Made by a program: the position numbers and the translations under genes. From positions 14,790,284 through 14,854,283 of the forward strand of contig OX421506.1 of assembly GCA_949126835.1 (NCBI GenBank): 64,000 nt of DNA. The letters run 5' to 3'. The notes beneath the pieces are model-generated. The model was given only the letters and a program-made list of their open reading frames with translations, did not search any database and was not told the DNA's origin. This DNA is from Anisus vortex. Taxonomy: Eukaryota; Mollusca; Gastropoda; Planorbidae. Below, piece after piece: positions 54,776 through 64,000 of the stretch; positions within the stretch are counted from its first letter, which is position 1; each line of letters opens with the position of its first letter.

Positions 54776-54968
54776 TTATGTCAATAACCTGTGGTGAGCT
54801 GAAGAAGTTTTCTCAGGGAGTTCACCTTTGGACAGATTGCCATTGGCTAATTTAGATTTATTTGCACTTTCCAGGTGTTGCACCTCTGCCAGTTTAGCAT
54901 ACCATTCTCTCTCATAGTCACCAGACAGAAGCCTATTCATATTTGTAGGTTCATCTCTTTCAGATGGC
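54776..54968 (-). CDS. C7orf57: Terminal coding exon of C7orf57-like gene
   Basis: Acceptor TTCCACAG precedes 54968. Encodes PSERDEPTNMNRLLSGDYER, EWYAKLAEVQHLESANKSKL and ends HHRLLT with TAA at 54778-54776. The C-terminal tail is shorter than in the human protein. Confidence 0.8.
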
Positions 54969-57900
54969 CTGTGGAACATGATTTAATGAAAATAATTTTG
55001 TAATTTGGGAAACACAGCATACACATTTAAAGTTTTGTCGGCTAAAACATTTTCAATCCAAAAGAAAATAATTGTTAAACATATATAATATAATTGCAGA
55101 TACAGATTTAAAAAAAACAACAGTTTTTACCAAATTTATGATTAGACTTGGGCATCAATTTTTTTATTTATCCTTATTTAATTATCTAAAAGAAATTCAT
55201 TCTCAAATGCTAAACTTGGGATAAAATTGCTGTTTTTGTCTAATTAGGACCCAGACCTTGCAAGTAAAAAAAGGTTAGGGTAGACAAACAAGATAAAAAA
55301 AGAAGTAAACAACAGAAAAAAAACTGAAACATTTATAAATATATTTAATAAAATAAATGTAAATATATATTTATCTCTAGAATGAGGTAGTTTAAATTAA
55401 CTACTTATTCATAAATTACATTGGAATTTGAATCTTTTTCTTTCTGTCTGCTTGCAAATTTTCTGAGTCTTGGGGTTTTGCCATTTTTTCTCTAGGTGGT
55501 GGTTTCTGTGGGGCAGCTGCAGGCTTCTCACACCTTACACCAAACCTACAAAAAGTATAATAGAAAGTGATTATATATAACTGTGAGGATTTAAAATATA
55601 TATAGTTGTTTTAGTGGGACATAATTTGTATAATCTCTAACCCGGTGTTAATGTATGGAATAAACGAGTGACGTTTTACGATAGAAACAATGACGTAGGA
55701 GTTAGATTGAACGTAGCGTAGATTTGGAGACGACCTTAGAATTTGGTAGTGGCTGGACGTGTTTTAGACTAGGCTTATAAACTGTGATGTATTTGAATTC
55801 ATCTTGTACATAAATTGCATTAAATATTGAGTTCTCATTTCTACTAAAAGCCGGCAGTTTGTTCATTAATTATTATTGTATAATGTGATCTCCCTGAGAG
55901 TTGTTAACATAATATCTACAAAATAACGGTCACAATAACCAATTAACACAACTCCCCATTCAAATAATTCATTATAGAACTTAATAAAAAAATAATAAAA
56001 TACAAATCAGATCTACCTGAAATCAATTGTATCATTTTAAATTGTATCATTTTAAATTGTATCATTTTAAATTGTATCATTTTAAATTGTATCATTTTAA
56101 ATTGTATCATTTTAAATTGTATCATTTTAAATTGGACTTCTGATATCCTTTTACTTTTTAATTATTTTGTTTTACATCTAGCTTATATTTAGAATATTAG
56201 AATAATATTGTGTAGATCTTTATAATCTATAATTAGATTTATAAAACATGTAAATGGAAATTATTGCAATCTACTGTTATATGCTTTTAACTGAACAAAA
56301 ATACTGAATTAGACATGATTTTTTTACAGCCTTTTGATAATGAATACTTTGAAAAAAATTATATGAACTCTTATCCTTATTTAAATATTTTCCTTATAGA
56401 CAGGCCTAAGTTTTATCAATATGTTCTATCAATATACGCCATAATATAATTTAATATCTTAAGTCCTCTCACCCAGGCTTTCTTAGTTCTGGAATCTTCA
56501 CAGTTTTATCTGTTGCTTGTCTCCCTTCTTCTAGCCCACTATTGGCTTCTGTGTAATAGGGGGCAGCACTGCGCGTGGGCCTGGCATTGGGATCTTCAAA
56601 GGACGGCTTGTAGCTTTTATGTACCATATACTCCGGAAGCATGAACTGCCATTCCCTTTGAGTATTTGCAAATAAATTATACATTCAAGATGACTCTTAT
56701 CCACATGCTTCTCCAATACTAGAGTGGTTTTTGATATTAGGTTATAAATAAAATAATTGACTTTTCAGTTAGTTAATTCAATAATCTATAAACAAAATTA
56801 ACTGATCTCAAATGATTTTACGAAAATCTCATATTTTAATTGCAGGATTTTAAAAATTGCATGGAAAACCTCTGATTAGATAATTGATAATTGCTTCACA
56901 ACTACAATCCCTATAAAGTAAATGTATCCTGTCTAACCAAACTAATCCATAGGGAAAGTGAAGCAGCAGTCACCAGTTTCTATGGCCATGGCATACTAGG
57001 GGATACTGTGGCCAGCACAATGCCCATCCTCCTTTACTTTACCCTAACTAAAGTCAGGCCTACCCATCAGTGCTGGGTAGATTAGTTACATCCTCCGGAC
57101 CCGCAACTAATCATAGTTTTCACCAATATTCAAACCGAGATCCTTTGGTATGCCACACAATCCCTATCAATCAGTTTAAATTTGGTTGATGGGGCAAAAT
57201 TGTTATTTCAATGTAACATGCACCCTTTTCTGGAGAAATAACTGCTGTTATCAACTTTAAAAAAAAGTGTTTCATTTTTAAACTTACTGTTTTTCTTCAT
57301 TTTTTCTGTCATATTCAGCTTGAACCCGGTTATCTTCAAGATAAAACCACTCATTTCTTGGATAGCCAACAGGACCTTCATATTTTGTTTGTTCTTCTTC
57401 TGTCTTAAATGCCAACAAATCTAATAAATAATAATGTATAAGAAACAATGTAACAATCAAAACTAGAAATTTTTAGAATATTGAATAATATTATAGAAGC
57501 CTCACTTTCAAGGAAATTAAATTTTGATATACATTATTGACTCAATATGAAAGAAATTGTTTAAATCAAAAATCAATTTTATTTAAATTATTTCTTTTCT
57601 TATTTCAATGGCTGTCATACTTTTTCTGCCTCCCATTTTAGCCATTCTTATATAAGCTGTATCAGTGTCTTTAAAAACCATTTCTCTGGCCTCTTGCCTT
57701 TGGACATCTTCAGGGTCATCAAAACCCAAGCCTGGGATATTTGAAGGTGCTGGGTACTCTACTTTAGGGGCACCAACATCTTTTTTTGCTGGGGCATGAT
57801 AAAACCATCCTGTAAAAAAATTAGAAAATTTTCGTGTACAGTCTAATCAACTCAACTAGCCAAAACAGTTATTATGAAATAGTAGACTTAGCTTCATTAC

Positions 57901-60708
57901 ATGTTAAAGTCCTGTAGGCCTATTTTTCATTGTTTAATATATCCATCAAGAAATTTAAAAGGGACATAACTGAAATTGTATCAAACATTTCATTTCTATT
58001 TTTATTAATGAGTTTTAAAAAATCAAATGCTTAAATCTTGTGTATGTAATTTTGTTCTAAAAATCAGTAAAAAATATAGATTTAGTTCTGTTAGTATTAT
58101 TTTCCAAATACATATTTATCAAAGAAAATTTTTTTTTTCAATAACCTACTATTAAAAGTAGGCCCAATTATAATTACAAAATAAGCACAATTTCTGAGAT
58201 GTTAATTTTTGGCATGTGGGCAGTATTGTTAACTAATAAGTTGCTACTCCAACATGCATGCAACTGTTAATATTTATATGTTCAAAATAAAATGGAAAAA
58301 AATCATTATGACTGAAAAACGTTGTTTTCATTTTTACTAATAAAAATAGCTAATAAGTTAGCTTTATTATTATTTTTATTATAAAACCAGAGTAAAAAGA
58401 TAACCAAAATCATATGAAACTGCAGTTATTCAAAGTTTCATGTACATAAAAATTTCTTATCTGCTGTAATCTACCGTTTATATTTATATATATATGCCGG
58501 TATATATATTATACAACACACATTATATATATAGGCATGTGCTCTGTAAATATTGGCAATGTTAAAGATGACAAGGGGTGCATTAATTGCAAATACATGT
58601 AGCAGTTTCATTTGTTCTTTGAGTACTAGGAGATAGTTTTTAAATTTTAATGTCTAAGAATTGAGCAAGCAGACTTTCAGACGTTATGGTATAATTTTTA
58701 GATTCCTTGAGAGCAACTTCATGTTCCTCGATTGAGGAATAGAACTGAACTATCTGAAAGAGCCATGCACTTTGGTACTCAAGGCCAATAAAGCTGCTGA
58801 AGTGTATAAGTCAGTGAGTAAAATTATAGGATAACACATAGGGGATTATAGCTCCTGTAGTTTCCTCCTGACCAATGGTGCGGGCTTAAACCTACTTGGT
58901 CTTCTTGATAATTATGCAACCAGGTGAAATTACAGGTAGGCCCTATACCAGGCATACTCTTCTCATTAATAGTGCTTCCAGTAGCATAACTAGACAGGGG
59001 GGGGGAGGCATTTCTGGCAAAAGATGTAACCATTCACCTCTGGAGTGAAACAAGTGGGCTAATGATTGGGACTGCTTTTGTCTTATAGCTCCACCCCATC
59101 TCTGTGCTCGATGAGGTTGATGAGTTGTAGGTCCACCATGGAGCCTGGAGCTAAAATGACTTTTCCATGGTGGTATTTGAGGCTGCCACAACAAGCTGTA
59201 GCGTGGGGCCACAGAGGGTGAACAGCCAATATGTATGAGTTTTAAAATAATCTTGAGGGGATGTGTTTGCTCTAGACAGGGGCATCTGCAGGTAACATAA
59301 TTTACTCAGCCGGTAGGCTACATTACAGGAACATAGTGGTTATTCACACGGTTTTAACGTGTGGATAACGCCGAAAAATATACACACGGTTCCTCGGCGC
59401 ATGCGCAATGATCCGCACGGTTTTAGACGTGAGAATAACGCCGATCAATATTCGCACGGTTCCTCGGCGCATGCGTATTATAGCGGCTGGTCACGTGACA
59501 TTGGAAAAAAGCGTGCCTGTTGTAGGTTAATGTTAGTCGTGACTGCACATACTCCCGAGTACGTACGTTTCGAACATAATCTAATCAAAAATTTATTTAA
59601 AACAACCGGTCAATAGGCCTACAGACATTTCATGAAATAAGTTTTGGAAACATTGCTTAGACATGGCGCGGTATATGTCCTAAATAAAACGCATCTTAAT
59701 GCTACTAGTTATTACTACAAGTCTAGAAGTGTGTAGGCCTATACCTACTACCTACATTAGAGATCTAAGTCTAAGACAGGCTTTCACACATTTACGATTC
59801 ATTCCGCACTGTAATTTGCGTCCATTATGAATTATGCCTAAGTTTAATTAATAATCAGTTTTTAATTCCTGAAATAAAGGCTAAATTTAAAAAATGCATT
59901 ATTTTAGTGAATTTAAGTATACAGCACACATTTCTGGTTGTGGGGAATAACGCTAGAAATTATCCGCACGGCCAAAAACGAAGTGCGGATAATGCCCTGC
60001 ATTATTATCACGGTCATAACCGTGCTTATATTGATCGGCTTTATTCTCACGTCTAAAACCGTGCGGATCATTGCGCATGCGCCGAGGAACCGTGTGGATA
60101 TTTTTCAGCGTTATCCACACGTTTAGACCGTGCGGATCATTGCGCATGCGCCGAGGAACCGTGTGTATATTTTTCGGCGTTATCCACACGTTACAACCGT
60201 GTGAATAACGCTAGCCTTACAGGAATGAGAGGCACACGACCCTAATAACTATAATAGAATCTAGGGCTTTACATATGTAACTCTTTTATCGTATCTTATC
60301 TTATACAGACGCTCCTTCTATAAAGAAGATTATTGCGTCCTACGCTCATCCGTGGTCCGAGTCTAGTCTTGCATTTTTATTGATGTTTTAAATGATGTTA
60401 AGTTACTGGTTTTCCTGCTTTGTTCAGGCAACCCATTCCATTCCATGTCCATGCTATATATAGCCTACTATTATATAGGAGAATAAAAGCCTAGGATTAG
60501 TACGATAGGCTAGAGCGGCTAGTATTAGTATAGGTATAGGTTTATAGGGGCCTACTTTATTATTATTATAGGCCTAGACTCTAGGCCTATTTTAGTTTTA
60601 TGACATTGTTTTCTTTTGACTAAATTACGCAGTCTTGCAATTATTGTATATATTTACATATATTATAATTTCCTTACCACATTCTTTTGGGTTTTGACTA
60701 AAAGGCAT
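54776..60708 (-). CDS. C7orf57: C7orf57 family protein (6 coding exons)
   Basis: Minus-strand exons 60708-60678, 57809-57621, 57420-57288, 56655-56473, 55545-55420 and 54968-54776. All five junction phases agree and the 855-nt frame gives about 284 aa (human protein about 295). Shared landmarks in order: CGWFYHAPAKK (human WYYHVP), IPGLGF (IPGL), DTDTAYIRMAKMGGRKNLL (ETDSEYVKLAKQGGRPDLL), YPRNEWFYL (LPDWYIHH), LPEYMVHKSYKP (MPDYMVHEEFNP), RKKKIQIP (KKLRLPAI) and MNRLLSGDYEREWYAKLAEV (LISNGYKDEWLQQQA). The human residues are recalled, not aligned. No membrane segment or signal peptide; charged and proline-rich, so probably an intracellular, perhaps ciliary, protein, though its function is not established to my knowledge. 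Confidence 0.85.
55420..55545 (-). CDS. C7orf57: Coding exon 5 of C7orf57-like gene
   Basis: Acceptor CTTTTTGTAG precedes 55545; donor CCAAT|GTAATT follows 55420. Encodes FGVRCEKPAAAPQKPPPREK, MAKPQDSENLQADRKKKIQI; lysine- and proline-rich. Confidence 0.75.
56023..56134. repeat. Minisatellite, 16-bp unit (intronic)
   Basis: Seven near-perfect copies of TTTAAATTGTATCATT within the intron between coding exons 4 and 5. Confidence 0.9.
56473..56655 (-). CDS. C7orf57: Coding exon 4 of C7orf57-like gene
   Basis: Acceptor AATACTCAAAG (weak pyrimidine tract) precedes 56655; donor CCTGG|GTGAGA follows 56473. Encodes EWQFMLPEYMVHKSYKPSFE and continues to IPELRKPG. The frame extends upstream of the acceptor, but phase fixes the boundary. 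Confidence 0.8.
56915..57157 (-). mobile_element. tRNA-derived SINE, copy 8 (intronic)
   Basis: Minus-oriented, same strand as the host gene, in the intron between exons 3 and 4. A perfect 10-bp target-site duplication CAATCCCTAT lies at 56905-56914 and 57158-57167. The B-box is mutated (GGTTTGAATAT). Confidence 0.85.
57288..57420 (-). CDS. C7orf57: Coding exon 3 of C7orf57-like gene
   Basis: Acceptor TTATTAG precedes 57420; donor AAACA|GTAAGT follows 57288. Encodes LLAFKTEEEQTKYEGPVGYP, RNEWFYLEDNRVQAEYDRKN. Confidence 0.85.
57621..57809 (-). CDS. C7orf57: Coding exon 2 of C7orf57-like gene
   Basis: Acceptor TTTTTTACAG precedes 57809; donor AAAAA|GTATGA follows 57621. Encodes WFYHAPAKKDVGAPKVEY, SNIPGLGFDDPEDVQRQEAR and KDTDTAYIRMAKMGGRK, the most conserved block of the family. 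Confidence 0.85.
57810..59322. other. First coding intron of the C7orf57-like gene, proximal part
   Basis: AT-rich sequence with a GC-richer patch at about 58940-59230 (G-run near 58997; CCATGGTGGTATTTGAGGC near 59165) that looks like an old repeat. No exon fits the required phase. Confidence 0.4.
59332..60216. mobile_element. 885-bp Mutator-like TIR element with iterated TIRs
   Basis: A perfect 9-bp target-site duplication TTACAGGAA lies at 59323-59331 and 60217-60225. The inverted arms share GTTATTCACACGGTT, ACGTGTGGATAACGCCGAAA and GGTTCCTCGGCGCATGCGCA. A module of roughly 65-70 bp (AACGTG...AACGCCG...CACGGTTCCTCGGCGCATGCG) is present about twice in the left arm and three times in the right. 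No transposase frame was recognised; the frames in the arms are mirror artefacts. Long TIRs plus a 9-bp duplication fit Mutator-type elements. It lies in the first coding intron of the C7orf57-like gene. Confidence 0.8.
60287..60455 (-). mobile_element. 3' end of LINE family A, remnant
   Basis: Minus-oriented: TATCTTATCTTATACAGACG, CTCATCCGTGGTCCGAGTCT and GGCAACCCATTCCATTCC. Close to the family consensus over 160 bp. Like exon 1, it lies in the 5' part of the C7orf57-like gene. Confidence 0.75.
60678..60708 (-). CDS. C7orf57: Coding exon 1 of C7orf57-like gene
   Basis: MPFSQNPKEC plus one base, donor TGTG|GTAAGG at 60678/60677. The leftover G joins GA of exon 2 to give glycine before WFYHAP, so phase and conserved position both fit. 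Confidence 0.7.
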
Positions 60709-62285
60709 TGTAAAAATGTAGTCTTAATTTAACTATCTTCGAACTTGGTTTATTTGAGATGAGGGATACTATAAATCAACTTCCGTTCCGTTGCCAATGG
60801 AAATAAGAGCACTGATCTATATTTTATATTTTTCTTTTTAAATAGAATGCACTGAACTATGTATATATATATATGAAGTGTTTCAGGCGGAAGTGTTCCC
60901 ATAAAATTTCTCTATAAAAAGAAACGGAAATTTCTATTATCTTAAAACCTTAGTCGGGTACAGTTTTTCCCGATACGTTTGCGTGTCATTCATTGCAAAG
61001 AATACATATAGGCCTACATGTTTTATTTACAAGATACTTGGTAGATATGTAAGTTATTCACTGTGTTGAACCTTTTTATTTTACTAGAGATTAGAGAGCC
61101 TTCTTCTGACTTCTTCAAGTTCAAGACTTGATTTTGAGTCAAGTTCTGATTCTTGCAGTTGCTGCCTACTTCTATTTTTTTCTCTCACTGACTCACTCTG
61201 TCACTGTGATTCACTGTGATTGTGAGCCTGCGACTGACTGTGGCTGTCACGGTGTCTTGTGTGATCTGTCTAGACTTAGGCCTACTCTAGACTAGACTCT
61301 AGACTCACAGTAGGGCTATATAATTATATATATATATGGTCAATATGGTAGTCTAGTAACAAGACTCTAGTTAAATTTATATTAAAAAGTATTAATAAAG
61401 GCCTATAATTTCCTATAATATAGGCTATATTATGTATATTATATATTTTATTAACTAGGCCTATATATCTATGGCATAGATGCATAGACTGGCTATCATA
61501 GGCATAGGACTATGTAAATAATGCCATGCCATACACCATAGGGCCTATAATATAAATATATATGATATGTTTATCTAACTATCTATGTCACTACGAGTAC
61601 TACGACCTTTGTTTGGACTAGTCTACAACTCATTTTTATAACTTGTTTTGATCTAAATGGGCCCTGAGTCCTGACATTGATGTTTGAGACCTGCTGCTAC
61701 CATCCAGTGAAAAGCCTAGGTCATGACTAAGAAACATATATAGAAATATTAAATAGAATACTAATACTAATACAGATATTGAAAAGTGAGCCTAACAATA
61801 TAGGCCTACAATATAAAAAAATTAAGAAAATGGTGAATCACCCTGGTGTTGAAAAAAAAAGATTGCTTAAATGTATATTGAAGGTAACTTTCTTCATGGC
61901 ACACATATAGTGGCCCAATTTAGGCCAAATTAAAAGGGGCTTAGTTACTGCATACTGTATGCCAAGAACTCAAGAACAATAAACAAGGACATCTACAAAA
62001 TGGACTGTCATTTACAGAATAAGATGGCCCCTCCCAAACAATAGCATCTCCTACTCTTCCCTTCTAGAACTCTACAACATATCACATGGTTGACAACACT
62101 CACCTTCACCTTCTTATAGCAAAAAATAAATGGAGATAAGGTTTCATTTATTTTATCTTGTTGCTCTTGTATTTATTTAGTTTGCTTAAAATTATTGGAT
62201 AGGTTTAAACTGTTTCAGAAATGTCTGTCTATTCTACTTTTTAAAATAAAATGATTTCTATTTTATTTTAAAAGGACATGTAAGA
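60709..62285. promoter_or_regulatory. Candidate divergent promoter region
   Basis: Lies between the start codon of the minus-strand C7orf57-like gene and the first seen coding exon of a plus-strand gene. It contains a CT/GA-rich tract at about 61090-61260 (CTCTCACTGACTCACTCTGT; TGTGAGCCTGCGACTGACTG) and many AGGCCTA motifs (61010-61550). No TATA element can be singled out because the DNA is generally AT-rich. UTR exons of either gene may lie here. Confidence 0.35.
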
Positions 62286-63014
62286 ATGGACATTGATGTT
62301 CACTATAAGTGTGAGCTCAGAGAGATAGGTAGGTACGAATTATAATATATAGGCCTATAAAAAGCTCTATCAATTATAATTCATTTAGTATTCAATGTTA
62401 AAATTAATCACATTTTAAAGTAAAATTGTTTGAAAGTATATAAATATATGAAATATATAAATTCACAAAGCTAACTAGACTGACTAAAGAAAATGAAGAA
62501 GACTTCATGCATTGTAATGATTTTCATTCAAATATTTCTATTAATAGCATATAATGGACATTTTTTTAAATTTCGTTTTTATCTTGTCAATTAGATCCGT
62601 AGACTTTAGGTCAAGCTACACATAAAATTGATAAATAAATATAAATTTTATTGGGTTAAACATATTATGGTTAGTCCTATAACTTTTTTTTTTCAATCCT
62701 TAGGAGATCATGAAACACAAGACAAAAGAGAAAGAGATCAATACAAGTCCTACAATGAGAAATCTTATCCTACAGAATGGGTTGATAGATTTACTCTGCA
62801 AAATCAAACTAGTGATCTTAGAGAATGTATAGATAATATGTTTTTGCAATTGTCAGAACTTTATAAAGAGACTTCATCTTCATTTTACAATTTATCATAT
62901 GAACCTTGTGACAAGGATTATTTCTCTGGCTTTCACAAAAGCGACAGAATAAAAAAGAGCTTTGCAGAGTCTGATCAGCTAAATAGTAAGCATTTGAGGA
63001 GAAAAATACAACCA
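62286..63014 (+). CDS. Unrecognised gene, 5' coding exons (partial, runs off the window)
   Basis: Two exons, 62286-62328 and 62704-63014, join in phase 1 to give MDIDVHYKCELREIG, DHETQDKRERDQYKSYNEKS, YPTEWVDRFTLQNQTSDLRE, CIDNMFLQLSELYKETSSSF and onward to LRRKIQP. The donor of the first is GATAG|GTAGGT; the second has acceptor TTTTTTTTTCAATCCTTAG and donor ACCA|GTGAGT (phase 0). The product is hydrophilic and Lys/Glu/Ser-rich with a likely helical stretch around DNMFLQLSELYKE and no signal peptide. I recognise no family. The first exon may itself be internal, because TTTATTTTAAAAG precedes it and its frame stays open upstream of the ATG. Confidence 0.6.
62704..63014 (+). CDS. Second coding exon of the unrecognised gene
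   Basis: 103 full codons with strong splice sites at both ends in an AT-rich background where a chance open frame of this length and composition is unlikely. A serine/aromatic-rich segment (SSSFYNLSYEPCDKDYFSGF) lies in the middle. Confidence 0.7.
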
Positions 63015-64000
63015 GTGAGTATTTACACTACATGTTTTATGTTTTGGTTATCAAAATTATATCTTGAGACAAAGAATAATCACTGAGATTAGTGCAATTA
63101 TAAGTCATTGCTATAATCATAGATTTCAGGGTCAATAAATAAAACCATATTTTTTTTGTCCAAATACTCTGCTTATTAAGTGTCATTTGAAATCAGGAAA
63201 GAAAACAGCCAATAATCAATTTAACCCTCTGCTATATCAGGATTTTTCCCCACTAGGTCTGGAAAGTAACCACGAACATGTCATGGCTATGAAAATGATG
63301 CCTTTTGCTTTTTTAGTCCTAAAGATCTGCAAGGATTCTTAATTCTCATAGACACAGCTAACCTAATTAGACATAAATACCCCCTGTATACTAGCAATAT
63401 CTATTTCAATATGAACAGTCAATTTGGCATCAGGGGGAAAATCCAAGTGTGGGGCTAAAGATGGCTAATGCCCCCCTCCCCTGACATTTTGGAAAAACTA
63501 TTTTTTTACTTCAAAAAAGCTTTACAAAATTTGCAAACAGTTTGGTAAATGTTTGTGAAGTGAAATCTCAGCACTCCCCCCATCACAAAAATGTACATCT
63601 TAACAACTGCTGGTAGGTAAACGTGACAATTTCAAGTTGGTTTCTCTATTCTCCATTCAAATAATTTAATGGAAGATGAAGAACATATTTTATCTAACTT
63701 ACTTTTATCTATTCAGTAGGACTCTTTCATGCTCTTAAAAACAACTTGACTTGTTCTAGCTCTTAAATATAACTTTAATTATTTAGCTCTTAAACACAAC
63801 TTATACTCTTGTTTGCATCATATGTGTCATCAATTTAAATTATTTCTCCTACCTATTTTATATTTTTCAGATTGTTATTTATTATCTTTCATTCTCTCTC
63901 TCACTCTCTTTTGCATCGTTTCTTTGTATATATTCTTGCAATTTCTCCATTTATCAAAAACTTTTAAAAAGATATTTGTTTCAAAATTAAAACTAAGAAT
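63015..64000. other. Intron or flank, no further exon identified
   Basis: No downstream exon in phase 0 was found before the window end. A TAATGCCCCCCTCCCCTGAC block near 63468 belongs to the dispersed C-run repeat. CT-rich TCATTCTCTCTCTCACTCTC lies near 63890. Confidence 0.4.

Noticed and set aside
59359..60189. Mirror open frames containing MWITPKNIHTVPRRMRNDPH
   Set aside because: Same peptide from both inverted arms of the TIR element; no transposase features.

Overview
The window is AT-rich, intron-containing animal nuclear DNA. It has U2-type splice signals, a tRNA-derived SINE family, CR1/L2-like and RTE-like LINE remnants, hAT-like and other TIR transposons, many minisatellites, and an orthologue of the animal gene C7orf57. 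I favour a mollusc, probably a heterobranch gastropod, from the overall repeat style and the frequent AGGCCTA motif. That placement is inference: no mitochondrial or rRNA marker is present. No bacterial operon, CRISPR array, rRNA or functional tRNA was seen.

Layout. 1-34400 has no gene I can defend. It is a patchwork of LINE 3' ends, SINEs, decayed DNA transposons and tandem arrays. The most instructive pieces are a CR1/L2-like LINE (9602-13850) split by a 1957-bp TIR element, a complete 857-bp hAT-like element (18362-19218), a local duplication whose second copy took a MITE (19810-20922), a decayed DUF4371-type hAT transposase (21560-22300) and a 29-bp array with higher-order structure (32795-34085).

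34430-50340 holds a plus-strand gene assembled here from splice sites. Four coding exons (35076-35121, 45272-45380, 48980-49089, 50093-50238) join in compatible phases. They encode about 136 aa with a signal peptide, eight cysteines in the predicted mature ectodomain and a hydrophobic C-terminal tail, so a small secreted or membrane-anchored protein (GPI or single-pass). Its 10-kb first coding intron is packed with SINEs, LINE ends and minisatellites.

50340-54770 is intergenic AT-rich DNA with one partial SINE.

54776-60708 holds a minus-strand gene of six coding exons (about 284 aa), matching the human C7orf57 family. Its first intron carries an 885-bp Mutator-like TIR element with repeats inside the TIRs. 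About 1.6 kb beyond its start codon, in the divergent direction, two plus-strand coding exons (62286-62328, 62704-63014) belong to an unrecognised gene that probably runs past the window end. The two genes may share a divergent promoter.

Exon models rest on reading splice sites, phases and frames by eye; no alignment or transcript was available.
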